A stretch of DNA of 64,000 nt from JALCSJ01 sp036788835 (GTDB taxonomy: Bacteria; Bacillota; Negativicutes; Acidaminococcales; Acidaminococcaceae): the NCBI GenBank assembly GCA_036788835.1, contig DAIQMR010000009.1, forward strand, positions 1-64,000, read 5' to 3'. Under the pieces are notes generated by a model. The model was not told the origin of the DNA and ran no database searches. It was given only the letters and a program-made list of their open reading frames with translations. Position numbers and translations under genes: made by a program. The stretch's first letter is position 1; each line of letters starts with the position of its first letter. Below, piece after piece: positions 55,090-62,864 of the stretch.

Positions 55090-55149
55090 TTACAAAAGGG
55101 ACAGGTACTTTTGTAAAAGATAAGTGTGACAGAGATAGCTGTATCTTTT
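55090..55149 (+). other. two small hairpins between uxaA and uxuA
   Basis: TTACAAAAG (55090-55098) pairs with CTTTTGTAA (55108-55116), and AAAAGATA (55115-55122) with TATCTTTT (55142-55149). They share two bases, so they are alternative folds. Either could modulate expression of the uxuAB half of the operon. Confidence 0.45.
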
Positions 55150-55171
55150 GTCGCAACGGAGGATAATAACT

Positions 55172-56254
55172 ATGAAAATGACATTTAGATGGTATGGTGA
55201 GGGCCGGGATGCAATTTCGCTGAAGTTCATTAAACAAATTCCCGGCTGCACAGGTCTTATGGGTTTGCTGGACGATAAGGCGGCCGGCGAAGTATGGGAA
55301 GACGAAGAAATCAGGGCCTATATTGACCATGTTCACACCGCAGGGCTGGAATGCGAAGTCATTGAAAGCGTAAATGTCCACGAGGACATTAAACTTGGTT
55401 TACCAACACGTGATAAATATATTGAGAACTACAAAATCTGCATTCGTAATCTAGCAAAACACGGCGTTAAAGTCATCGTTTATAACTTTATGCCTGTACT
55501 GGATTGGCTCCGTACTGATTTAGCCAGGGTAATTCCTGAAGATGGCAGCACCAGCCTCTATTTCGACGAAAAAGAACTGGGTGCCATGACTCCGGTGGAA
55601 ATCGTTAAGAAGACTGCCGCCAGCTCCAACGGTTTTAGTTTACCTGGTTGGGAACCGGAGCGTTTGGCTGATTTGGAAAAGGTTATGAATCTGTATAAGG
55701 GCATGGATAATGCCAAGCTCCTGGAAAACTTCAAATATTTTCTGGATGCTATTATTCCTGTCTGCGAAGCGGTGGGCGTGAAGATGGCTTGCCATCCTGA
55801 TGATCCGGGTTGGCCGATTTTCGGGCTGCCCCGTGTTGCTCATGACCAAGAGGGCTATGATAAAATCGTTAAGCTTCATGACAGCCCTTGCAATACAGTG
55901 TGTCTGTGCACGGGCAGTTTAGGCAGCAACGTGCATAACGATATCCCGTCTATAATCAGACATTTTGGGGAAATGAATCGCATCGGTTGTCTCCATGTAC
56001 GCAATGTTAAACATTTAGGCAGCGAAAGATGTTTCAGAGAAGCCAGTCATTTGTCTTCCACCGGTGATTTGGATATGTATGAAATTATGAAGGCTATTTA
56101 TGACACTTGTCCAGATACCTATATTCGTCCCGACCACGGGCGCATGATTTGGGATGAAGTTGGCCGTCCCGGTTATGGTCTATATGATAGGGCTTTAGGC
56201 CTGACTTATTTAAACGGTTTATGGGAAGCGATTTGCAAAAGCAACAAGAAATAA
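55172..56254 (+). CDS. uxuA: mannonate dehydratase
   Basis: Dehydrates D-mannonate to 2-keto-3-deoxygluconate in glucuronate catabolism; an iron/manganese TIM-barrel enzyme. The 360-residue length and the segments MTFRWYGEG, YNFMPVLDWLRTD and MACHPDDPGWPIFGLPR are typical of UxuA. GGAGG precedes the ATG at 55172; an earlier in-frame start at 55148 has no such site. It is followed by uxuB after 37 bp. Confidence 0.96.
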   Translation: MKMTFRWYGEGRDAISLKFIKQIPGCTGLMGLLDDKAAGEVWEDEEIRAYIDHVHTAGLECEVIESVNVHEDIKLGLPTRDKYIENYKICIRNLAKHGVKVIVYNFMPVLDWLRTDLARVIPEDGSTSLYFDEKELGAMTPVEIVKKTAASSNGFSLPGWEPERLADLEKVMNLYKGMDNAKLLENFKYFLDAIIPVCEAVGVKMACHPDDPGWPIFGLPRVAHDQEGYDKIVKLHDSPCNTVCLCTGSLGSNVHNDIPSIIRHFGEMNRIGCLHVRNVKHLGSERCFREASHLSSTGDLDMYEIMKAIYDTCPDTYIRPDHGRMIWDEVGRPGYGLYDRALGLTYLNGLWEAICKSNKK

Positions 56255-56291
56255 GCAGAGAAGCAGAAGTCGTTAACGAGGAGATAATAAC

Positions 56292-57905
56292 ATGCTGGAA
56301 TTAAATGCTAAATCGATGTTAGGGCAGGCTGAAGAGTGGGAAAAAGCAGGCGTGAAGGTACCAAGCTTTCCTTGGAGTGAAATGGTAGAAAATACCAAGG
56401 CTGCGCCTGTATGGCTGCATTTTGGCTCCGGGAATATTTTCAGGGGTTTTATTGCTAAATTGCAACAGAAATTATTGAATCAGGGCTTGCAAAAAAGCGG
56501 CATTATTACGGTGTCTCCATATGACCATGAAATCATTGACAAGGTCTATACTCCCCATGACAATTTAAGTCTGAACGTTACTTTAAATCCGGACGGAACA
56601 ATTAGCAAAGAAATCGTGGCCAGCATTGCCGAGGCTGTGAAAGTCGACTCCGAGGCCAAGGTACAACACTTGGCGGAAATTGTTGCCAATCCTTCTTTGC
56701 AAATGATTAGCTTTACTATTACAGAAAAGGGTTACGCTTTGACAGATATGAAAGGAGAGCTTTTGCCCATGGTCGTGGAGGATATGGCCCAAGGACCCAA
56801 GTCACCTCATAATACCATGTGCCTGGTAACAGCACTGTTATTCAGGCGTTATCAGGCAGGGAAATATCCACTGTCTGTAGTAAGCATGGATAATTGCAGT
56901 CACAATGGGGAAAAGCTTCAGGCCAGTGTTGTTAAAATCGCCGAAGCCTGGTTGGAGAAAGGCTTTGTGAATAAGGGCTTTGTCGCTTATCTGAAGGACA
57001 GCAGTAAGATTGCTTTTCCTTGGAGCATGATTGATAAAATAACTCCCAGACCCAATAAAAAAGTCGCTGAGTTTTTGACAAAAGCAGGCATTGACGGCAT
57101 GACACCTGTGGTGACGAAAAGAGATACTTTCATAGCACCTTTCGTAAATGCGGAACGCCCCCAATATCTGGTTATTGAAGATCGTTTTCCTAATGGTCGT
57201 CCGCCTTTGGAAAAGGCCGGTGTGTATATGACAGATAGGGAAACAGTAAATAAGACGGAAAAGATGAAGGTTACTACCTGCCTTAATCCCCTGCACACAG
57301 CAATGAGTGTTTTCGGTTGCCTGCTAGGGTACACATTAATCTGCGAGGAAATGAAGGATGCTGATATCGTAGCCCTGATTAAACGTTTGGGTTATCAAGA
57401 AGGATTGCCGGTAGTGGTAGATCCCAAAATTTTGAGCCCCAAAGCATTTATTGATGAAGTGGTAGAGCAACGTTTGCCTAATCCCTTTATGCCTGATGCA
57501 CCCCAGCGGATTGCTACGGATACCAGTCAAAAGGTAGGAGTCCGTTTTGGAGAGACTATTAAAAGCTATCTGGCAGCAGGCAAGAGCTTGGACACACTTA
57601 TTAGTCTGCCTTTGGCAATGGCCGGTTGGATGCGGTATTTACTGGCAGTGGATGACGAGGGTAAGCCTATGGAAGTCAGCAGTGACCCGCTGAAAGCAGA
57701 TTTACAAAAGAAGCTTGCCGGCATCCAAGCAGGCAAACCGGAATCCTATAAAGGACAATTGCAGGAGATTCTCGCCAATAAAGTTATCTTTGGCGTTGAT
57801 CTAGTGGAAGCAGGCCTAGCAGATAAAATAGAAACAATGTTCAAAGAAATGTTGGCAGGACCGGGCACTGTGCGTAAGACTTTGCACAAATACGTAGGAC
57901 ATTAA
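56292..57905 (+). CDS. uxuB: fructuronate reductase (mannonate oxidoreductase)
   Basis: Reduces D-fructuronate to D-mannonate with NADH. A 537-residue mannitol dehydrogenase-family protein: the NAD-binding part begins WLHFGSGNIFRGFIAKLQQ near residue 37, and the C-terminal part has the family segment KVTTCLNPLHTAMSVFGCLL near 330. At 537 residues it is longer than E. coli UxuB (486). It is distinct from UxaB in the same operon, so both branches (altronate and mannonate) are present. Confidence 0.9.
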   Translation: MLELNAKSMLGQAEEWEKAGVKVPSFPWSEMVENTKAAPVWLHFGSGNIFRGFIAKLQQKLLNQGLQKSGIITVSPYDHEIIDKVYTPHDNLSLNVTLNPDGTISKEIVASIAEAVKVDSEAKVQHLAEIVANPSLQMISFTITEKGYALTDMKGELLPMVVEDMAQGPKSPHNTMCLVTALLFRRYQAGKYPLSVVSMDNCSHNGEKLQASVVKIAEAWLEKGFVNKGFVAYLKDSSKIAFPWSMIDKITPRPNKKVAEFLTKAGIDGMTPVVTKRDTFIAPFVNAERPQYLVIEDRFPNGRPPLEKAGVYMTDRETVNKTEKMKVTTCLNPLHTAMSVFGCLLGYTLICEEMKDADIVALIKRLGYQEGLPVVVDPKILSPKAFIDEVVEQRLPNPFMPDAPQRIATDTSQKVGVRFGETIKSYLAAGKSLDTLISLPLAMAGWMRYLLAVDDEGKPMEVSSDPLKADLQKKLAGIQAGKPESYKGQLQEILANKVIFGVDLVEAGLADKIETMFKEMLAGPGTVRKTLHKYVGH

Positions 57906-57922
57906 CAAAACGAGCTATAAAG

Positions 57923-57975
57923 AAAAAATGACCGAGAGGCGCGTGATCATAACACGCGCCTCTCGGTCATTTTTT
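57923..57975. terminator. very strong bidirectional terminator
   Basis: Perfect 23-bp arms (57923-57945 and 57953-57975) with a seven-base loop. The stem includes TGACCGAGAGGCGCGTG and is bounded by six A and six T residues. It closes the uronate operon. Confidence 0.95.
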
Positions 57976-57993
57976 CTTGCTTGTTACAAGAGT

Positions 57994-58023
57994 TGACAAA
58001 ACAGTACCATCCTTATTTTGTCA
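57994..58023 (-). terminator. terminator-like stem at the end of the VIT gene
   Basis: TGACAAAA and TTTTGTCA form 8-bp arms around a 13-base loop. The arm contains the stop codon of the minus-strand VIT gene. Confidence 0.5.
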
Positions 58024-58908
58024 TATGTCGATGCCTAATACTTCTTTGACTACCAGCCCGATGACAAAGGAGAATGCGGCTACACTGAGGCTGATGGCGG
58101 CCATTTCTCCAAATCTATGCTTAAAGCTTAAATCTTTCGCTACGGAAATATAATAACTGAAACCTGCTATAATCAGCACTACAATGCCCAGCATTAATCC
58201 TAAAGCAGAAAGATAGTGAGCATTATCAAAAACAAGGTAAGGGAAAACCAGAAGTGCTACAGTAATGCAATAGGTGATACCGGTATAAGTACAGGATTTC
58301 AAAGCATCAGTACGTCCTTCGCTGCGGGCAGATAAGAATTCTGATGAAGCCATAGACAGAGTGGCACTAATCCCGGTAATTAATCCTGACAGGGCAATAA
58401 GCTTCGTGTTCTGTAAAGCCAGCGTCAGACCGGCCAAGGTTCCGGTTAATTCCACCAGGGCATCATTTAAACCCAGAACCATAGAGCCAACGTATTGGAG
58501 CCGCTCTTCATCCAAGACTCCTAACAAAGCCTGCTCGTGAGTTTCCTCATCTTCGGCAATTTTTTTTGCCGCAGGGACTTCTGCCTCCAGTTGTGCGTAA
58601 ATATGAGAAGCATTGTTTTCTCCTGACTCCATCAGTTTCAAGGCAAAAGTATAACCAAAGATAATGGAGATAAAATTGAAGAAAAAAATTTTCGTGGTAG
58701 CCGGTTTTATTTCAACACCGGTATAAGTTTCCCAAATTTTGCTGTGACGCAGTTCCTCAGCGGCAATTTTCCTTAGGGTACTGTTGTTTTTTTCGTCCTT
58801 AACCCGATTGGCTATTTTATTATAAATATGGTATTCAGTTATTTCATTCCGCTGCATGCCCAAAATGATTTTAAGGGCATGGGGAGATAACGGTTGTCTC
58901 ATTTCCAT
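58021..58908 (-). CDS. ferritin-like/VIT1-CCC1 fusion iron or manganese transporter
   Basis: A 295-residue protein. The N-terminal 140 residues form a ferritin-like domain (EITEYHIYNKIANRVKD, AEELRHSKIWE, then AEDEETHEQALLG with Glu/His metal ligands). The C-terminal half is a five-helix VIT1/CCC1 transporter (LNDALVELTGTLAGL, SSEFLSARSEGR). Related fusions (MbfA-type) export iron and are sensed through the ferritin-like part. A TTG at 58917 is in frame, but GAGGAG lies nine bases before the ATG at 58908. Confidence 0.85.
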   Translation of the reverse strand: MEMRQPLSPHALKIILGMQRNEITEYHIYNKIANRVKDEKNNSTLRKIAAEELRHSKIWETYTGVEIKPATTKIFFFNFISIIFGYTFALKLMESGENNASHIYAQLEAEVPAAKKIAEDEETHEQALLGVLDEERLQYVGSMVLGLNDALVELTGTLAGLTLALQNTKLIALSGLITGISATLSMASSEFLSARSEGRTDALKSCTYTGITYCITVALLVFPYLVFDNAHYLSALGLMLGIVVLIIAGFSYYISVAKDLSFKHRFGEMAAISLSVAAFSFVIGLVVKEVLGIDI

Positions 58909-58932
58909 TATGGTCAACTCCTCACTTCGTAC

Positions 58933-58961
58933 ATTATACAGCGTACTAAGCAGAAAAGTAA
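58933..58961 (-). promoter_or_regulatory. promoter of the ferritin-like/VIT gene
   Basis: On the minus strand TTACTT (58956-58961), 17-bp spacer, TATAAT (58933-58938). No Fur box is seen here. Confidence 0.6.
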
Positions 58962-58995
58962 GTGTAAAGAGAGAAAACTCTAAAAAAGACTATAT

Positions 58996-59024
58996 TTGTT
59001 CCTCAAATATTTTCATGGTATAAT
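58996..59024 (+). promoter_or_regulatory. promoter of the DsrE-like gene
   Basis: TTGTTC (58996-59001), 17-bp spacer, TATAAT (59019-59024). A small GCCCTC/GAGGGC hairpin lies in the leader just before the ribosome binding site. Confidence 0.6.
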
Positions 59025-59090
59025 AATAAAGTAGAAATGGAGTAAAAAAATAGAAAGGCCCTCAGCAGTGAGGGCGGAAAAGGAGAAAAA

Positions 59091-59426
59091 ATGAATCACC
59101 TTTATATTATATGGTCAAATGAGAACCCTACCACGGCAACGAATACGGTGTTTTATTATGCTATAAACTCTATGAAAAACCAATGGTGGGATAAAATCAC
59201 TGTTATTGTATGTGGAGCGGCTCAGACTCTTTTGTGCGACAATATGAATATTTATGAGTTGAGCCAGCAGGCAAAAAATTTAGGTGTGGAATTTTCCTGT
59301 TCTCTGCCTAGCGCAACTGCCATGAACACTAAAGCAAAATTGGAAAGATTGGGTTTCGAGGTCAAGGCATGGGGCCCTATGCTCACCGGTATTATTAAAT
59401 CCAATGAAAAAATATTAACCGTGTAA
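59091..59426 (+). CDS. DsrE-like small protein
   Basis: A 111-residue single-domain protein with the alternating strand-helix pattern of the DsrE/DsrF fold: LYIIWSNENP, then a WWDKITVIVCGAAQ strand, and a final strand and helix. It has two cysteines (in VCGAA and LLCDN) plus one in FSCSL, and no clear catalytic CxxC. Members bind persulfides or act as sulfur carriers, but many have no known role. It sits 69 bp upstream of etfBA. Confidence 0.65.
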   Translation: MNHLYIIWSNENPTTATNTVFYYAINSMKNQWWDKITVIVCGAAQTLLCDNMNIYELSQQAKNLGVEFSCSLPSATAMNTKAKLERLGFEVKAWGPMLTGIIKSNEKILTV

Positions 59427-59494
59427 TAACCAAGATATATCCTTGTCAGATTTTTCGACAGGACAGATAGAATTTAGTACAAGGAGGGATTTAC

Positions 59495-60283
59495 ATGAAG
59501 ATAGTAGTTTTAGTAAAACAAGTTCCTGCAGTTTCAGATGTTCAGCTGGATCCCGTAACCCACAACTTAGTAAGAACCGGTGCTCCGGCCATGCTTAACC
59601 CGGCAGATTTGCATGCGGTGGAAGCGGCTTTGCAAGTGAAGGAGCAGGGAGGCGGCGGCACTGTGACTATTCTGTGCATGGGTTCACCGGCTGCTGCTGA
59701 AGTAATGCGTGAAGCTATTGCTGTAGGCGCTAACGACGGTTTCCTGGTTTGCGACGGCGGAGTCAGAGGTTCTGATACCCTGGCAACAGGCAAAGTGCTG
59801 TCCAAGGCTATTGAGAAAATAGGCGGCGTAGATGCAGTATTTACCGGCAAGAAATCTCTGGATGGGGATACGGGACAAATTCCTCCTGCTGTAGCTCAGC
59901 GTCTGGGTATGAATCTGCTTTCCTATGTGGAGTCAGTTAGTTTCGCAGACGGCAAGCTGAAAGCTACCAGAAAAAACAATAATGGTTTAGAAACTATAGA
60001 AGCACCTATTCCTGCGGTTGTTTCCGTAATGGAAACAGCAAATACAGTAAGAACACCCAATCTGAAAGGCAAGATGGCTGCCAAGAAAGTAGTGTTTCCA
60101 GTTTGGACCTTGGCAGATATTGGCCTGGCGGCCGACGAAGTGGGTTCCTCAGGGTCCGGTACCAAGGTCACTGAGCTGGTAGAACCGCCGAAACATGAAC
60201 AGGGCATTATTATTTCCGGTGCAGATGAAACTGCCGCAGTGCGGGAATTGGCCGCTACTTTGCGCAGCAAGAAAGTAATATGA
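59495..60283 (+). CDS. etfB: electron transfer flavoprotein beta subunit
   Basis: A 262-residue ETF beta/FixA subunit. It begins with KIVVLVKQVPAVSDVQLDP, and the conserved GKKSLDGDTGQIPP (about residue 118) and PAVVSVMETANTVRTPNLK (about 173) are family hallmarks. With EtfA it carries electrons between acyl-CoA-type dehydrogenases and other carriers, possibly by bifurcation. AAGGAGG precedes the ATG; etfA follows after 12 bp. Confidence 0.95.
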   Translation: MKIVVLVKQVPAVSDVQLDPVTHNLVRTGAPAMLNPADLHAVEAALQVKEQGGGGTVTILCMGSPAAAEVMREAIAVGANDGFLVCDGGVRGSDTLATGKVLSKAIEKIGGVDAVFTGKKSLDGDTGQIPPAVAQRLGMNLLSYVESVSFADGKLKATRKNNNGLETIEAPIPAVVSVMETANTVRTPNLKGKMAAKKVVFPVWTLADIGLAADEVGSSGSGTKVTELVEPPKHEQGIIISGADETAAVRELAATLRSKKVI

Positions 60284-60295
60284 GGGGGTGGGACT

Positions 60296-61303
60296 ATGAC
60301 AGAAGCAAATAATGTTTGGGTATTTATAGAATTAGTAGCAGGAAAACCATCTCAGCTTAGTTTGGAATTGCTGGGCAAGGGCCGTGAATTGGCAGATAAG
60401 AAAAGCAAGAAATTAGTAGGAATGGTAGTAGGCGATAATGTTAAAGAAGCTGCCAACCAAGTTATCGGCTATGGGGCAGATGTGGCGGTATGCTGTCAGG
60501 ATCCTGCACTGGCTGCCTTTGAAGGCAGGCTCTATACTAAAGTCGCAGAAAATATTTTAAAAAAATATTCTCCAAATGTTTTGCTCATCGGGGGCAGCGA
60601 TAATGGTCGTGAACTGGGCGGCAGATTGTCTGCTCAAATGAATTTGGGCCTGGTTGCTGACTGCATTGATTGCGGCTACGAATCTGACAATGACGATATT
60701 ACTTGGATTAGACCAGCCTATACAGGCAAGCTTTTTGTGAAGATTTTTACTACTACCCGCCCGCAACTGGCTACTATTAGCGATAAGATTTTCCGTGGTA
60801 ATGCTTTTGACAGTAATCGTCAAGGGGAAATTGTAGAGGAAGCAGTTGATTTAGGCGGTCTTGCCGGAACCCAAAAGATTTTGGATTTTGCGGCAGAAGG
60901 CGCACCGGAAAAACCGGCTGTAGAAGTTTCTTTGGAAAATGCCGATATTATTGTCAGTGCCGGTCGCGGTGTAGGCTCTAAAGAAGGCATGGAGCAAGTC
61001 AAAGCTTTGGCCAAATCTATTGGAGCTGCCTTTGGCGTCTCCAAGCCTTTGGTAGACGAAGGCTGGGCACCACATGAATGGCAGGTAGGCATCACGGGAA
61101 AGAAAGTTGCTCCCAAGATTTACATTGCCTTAGGCGTCTCCGGTGCTATTCAGCATCAGATGGGTATCAAGGAAGCCAAGGTTGTGGTGGCAGTAAATAC
61201 CGACCCGGAGGCACCGATTTTCCAACGTGCCAACTACGGTATCGTAGGTGATTTGTTCAAAGCCATTCCCGAAATCGAAGCCCAATTCAAACCGAAAGTG
61301 TAA
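60296..61303 (+). CDS. etfA: electron transfer flavoprotein alpha subunit
   Basis: A 335-residue ETF alpha/FixB subunit. The N-terminal domain begins NNVWVFIELVAGKPSQLSLE, and the C-terminal FAD-binding domain shows AGRGVGSKEG near residue 221 and ALGVSGAIQHQMGIK near 276. Its dehydrogenase partner is not adjacent, so the substrate oxidised through this ETF is unknown. GAGGGGGTG precedes the ATG. Confidence 0.95.
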   Translation: MTEANNVWVFIELVAGKPSQLSLELLGKGRELADKKSKKLVGMVVGDNVKEAANQVIGYGADVAVCCQDPALAAFEGRLYTKVAENILKKYSPNVLLIGGSDNGRELGGRLSAQMNLGLVADCIDCGYESDNDDITWIRPAYTGKLFVKIFTTTRPQLATISDKIFRGNAFDSNRQGEIVEEAVDLGGLAGTQKILDFAAEGAPEKPAVEVSLENADIIVSAGRGVGSKEGMEQVKALAKSIGAAFGVSKPLVDEGWAPHEWQVGITGKKVAPKIYIALGVSGAIQHQMGIKEAKVVVAVNTDPEAPIFQRANYGIVGDLFKAIPEIEAQFKPKV

Positions 61304-61318
61304 GGTTATACCTGCAAC

Positions 61319-61348
61319 AAGCCGCAGAACCTGTTTCTGCGGCTTTTT
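61319..61348 (+). terminator. terminator of etfBA
   Basis: AAGCCGCAGAA (61319-61329) pairs with TTCTGCGGCTT (61335-61345), followed by TTT. Confidence 0.9.
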
Positions 61349-61382
61349 ATGTTATAATTTTAGTTGTATATACAGTTAGGTG

Positions 61383-61516
61383 GTAACTATTCAAAGCAGT
61401 ATGAAAAGGCATAGCTAGCAGAGGGGAGCACGGACTCAGAACAAAATAACAATTAAAGCAATTTAACGGAAATAATGAAAATAACTTTTTTAGTTTCAAA
61501 AGATTTGAATAGTTAC
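61383..61516. repeat. 134-bp segment bounded by perfect 13-bp inverted repeats
   Basis: GTAACTATTCAAA (61383-61395) and TTTGAATAGTTAC (61504-61516) are exact inverted copies 108 bp apart. The interior has no ORF of note and is AT-rich towards the right end. The form suggests a MITE-like insertion, or a large stem in the malic enzyme leader. No target-site duplication is obvious. The rest of the 314-bp gap (61304-61617) holds only the etf terminator and a weak TATACT near 61546. Confidence 0.55.
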
Positions 61517-61617
61517 AAAAGTCTGTTTATTTCCCCGGATAGCTGTATACTTAAAACGTAAGAAATATGTGGTGAAATAGGTCAAGTTATAACAAAACAA
61601 AAGATAGGAGTGGTCAA

Positions 61618-62793
61618 ATGGATTACGCAAAAGAATCTTTAAAAAAACACGCTGAATGGAAGGGCAAAATTGAAGTTGTGGCTACGGTACCGGTAAAAAC
61701 AAAGGATGATTTATCCTTGGCTTATACCCCCGGCGTTGCACAGCCTTGCCTGGAAATACAAAAAGATATTAAGAAAAGCTATGAGCTGACACGTCGTTGG
61801 AATCTCTGTGCGGTTGTTACCGATGGTTCTGCTGTTTTGGGTTTGGGCAATATCGGCCCTGAAGCCGGAATGCCCGTCATGGAAGGCAAGTGTGTATTAT
61901 TTAAGAGCTTTGGGAATGTTGATGCTTTCCCATTATGCATTAAGTCAAATGATGTGGACGAAATTGTTAATACCGTATACTTATTGTCCGGTTCATTTGG
62001 CGGTATTAATCTGGAAGATATTTCTGCTCCCAGGTGCTTTGAAATTGAGCGTAAATTAAAAGAAAAATGCGACATTCCTATTTTCCACGATGACCAACAT
62101 GGTACAGCTGTTATTACTTTGGCAGGTCTTACCAATGCCTTGAAAATTGTTGGGAAAAATTTGGAAGACATCCAGATTGCAGTAAGCGGAGCAGGTGCCG
62201 CTGCTATTGCTATTACCAAACTACTGCTTTCGGCCGGAGCCAAGAATATAATTCTGTGTGACAGAACCGGCGCTATATATGCAGGCCGTGAGAAGGGCAT
62301 GAACTGGATCAAGGAAGAAATGTCCAAAGTAACCAATCCTAAAAAGGTTCAAGGCACTTTGGCAGATGCTATGAAGGGCGCGGACGTATTTATCGGTGTA
62401 TCTGCTCCCAATACTGTATCTCAGGATATGGTGCGCAGCATGAATAAGGATGCTATTATCTTCGCTTGTGCTAACCCTACACCGGAAATTTTCCCGGATG
62501 ATGCTAAAGCCGCCGGTGCCAGAATCATTTCTACAGGGCGCAGTGACTATCCTAACCAGATTAATAACGTATTGGCTTTCCCTGGCATTTTCCGCGGGAC
62601 TTTCGATGTGCGTGCCAGCGATATCAATGAAGAAATGAAGGTTGCCGCTGCTCATGCTTTGGCTGAATTGGTAGAGCCTGAGAAATTGAATGAGGATTAT
62701 ATCATTCCTGCGGCATTTGACCCCAGAGTAGGCAAGGCAGTTGCTAAGGCAGTTGCCGAAGCAGCTCGTAAGTCAGGGGTAGCTCGTATTTAA
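61618..62793 (+). CDS. NAD(P)-dependent malic enzyme
   Basis: Oxidatively decarboxylates malate to pyruvate and CO2. The 391-residue length is that of the short bacterial type. YTPGVAQPC near residue 37 carries the catalytic tyrosine. Metal/substrate-binding LGLGNIGPEAGMPVMEGK and FHDDQHGTA follow, and the coenzyme motif is SGAGAAAIAI near 188. TAGGAG lies seven bases before the ATG. The following 2-hydroxycarboxylate transporter fits malate or citrate uptake and fermentation. Confidence 0.95.
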   Translation: MDYAKESLKKHAEWKGKIEVVATVPVKTKDDLSLAYTPGVAQPCLEIQKDIKKSYELTRRWNLCAVVTDGSAVLGLGNIGPEAGMPVMEGKCVLFKSFGNVDAFPLCIKSNDVDEIVNTVYLLSGSFGGINLEDISAPRCFEIERKLKEKCDIPIFHDDQHGTAVITLAGLTNALKIVGKNLEDIQIAVSGAGAAAIAITKLLLSAGAKNIILCDRTGAIYAGREKGMNWIKEEMSKVTNPKKVQGTLADAMKGADVFIGVSAPNTVSQDMVRSMNKDAIIFACANPTPEIFPDDAKAAGARIISTGRSDYPNQINNVLAFPGIFRGTFDVRASDINEEMKVAAAHALAELVEPEKLNEDYIIPAAFDPRVGKAVAKAVAEAARKSGVARI

Positions 62794-62809
62794 TCAATGT
62801 TCTTTGGGA

Positions 62810-62837
62810 AAGAGGCAGTCTTGGAATACTGCCTCTT
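62810..62837 (+). terminator. intercistronic hairpin after malic enzyme
   Basis: AAGAGGCAGT (62810-62819) pairs perfectly with ACTGCCTCTT (62828-62837). The weak T-tract (gtaattt) suggests partial termination or message protection before the transporter gene. Confidence 0.65.
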
Positions 62838-62864
62838 GTAATTTAAATAAGGGGGGAGAGAATT

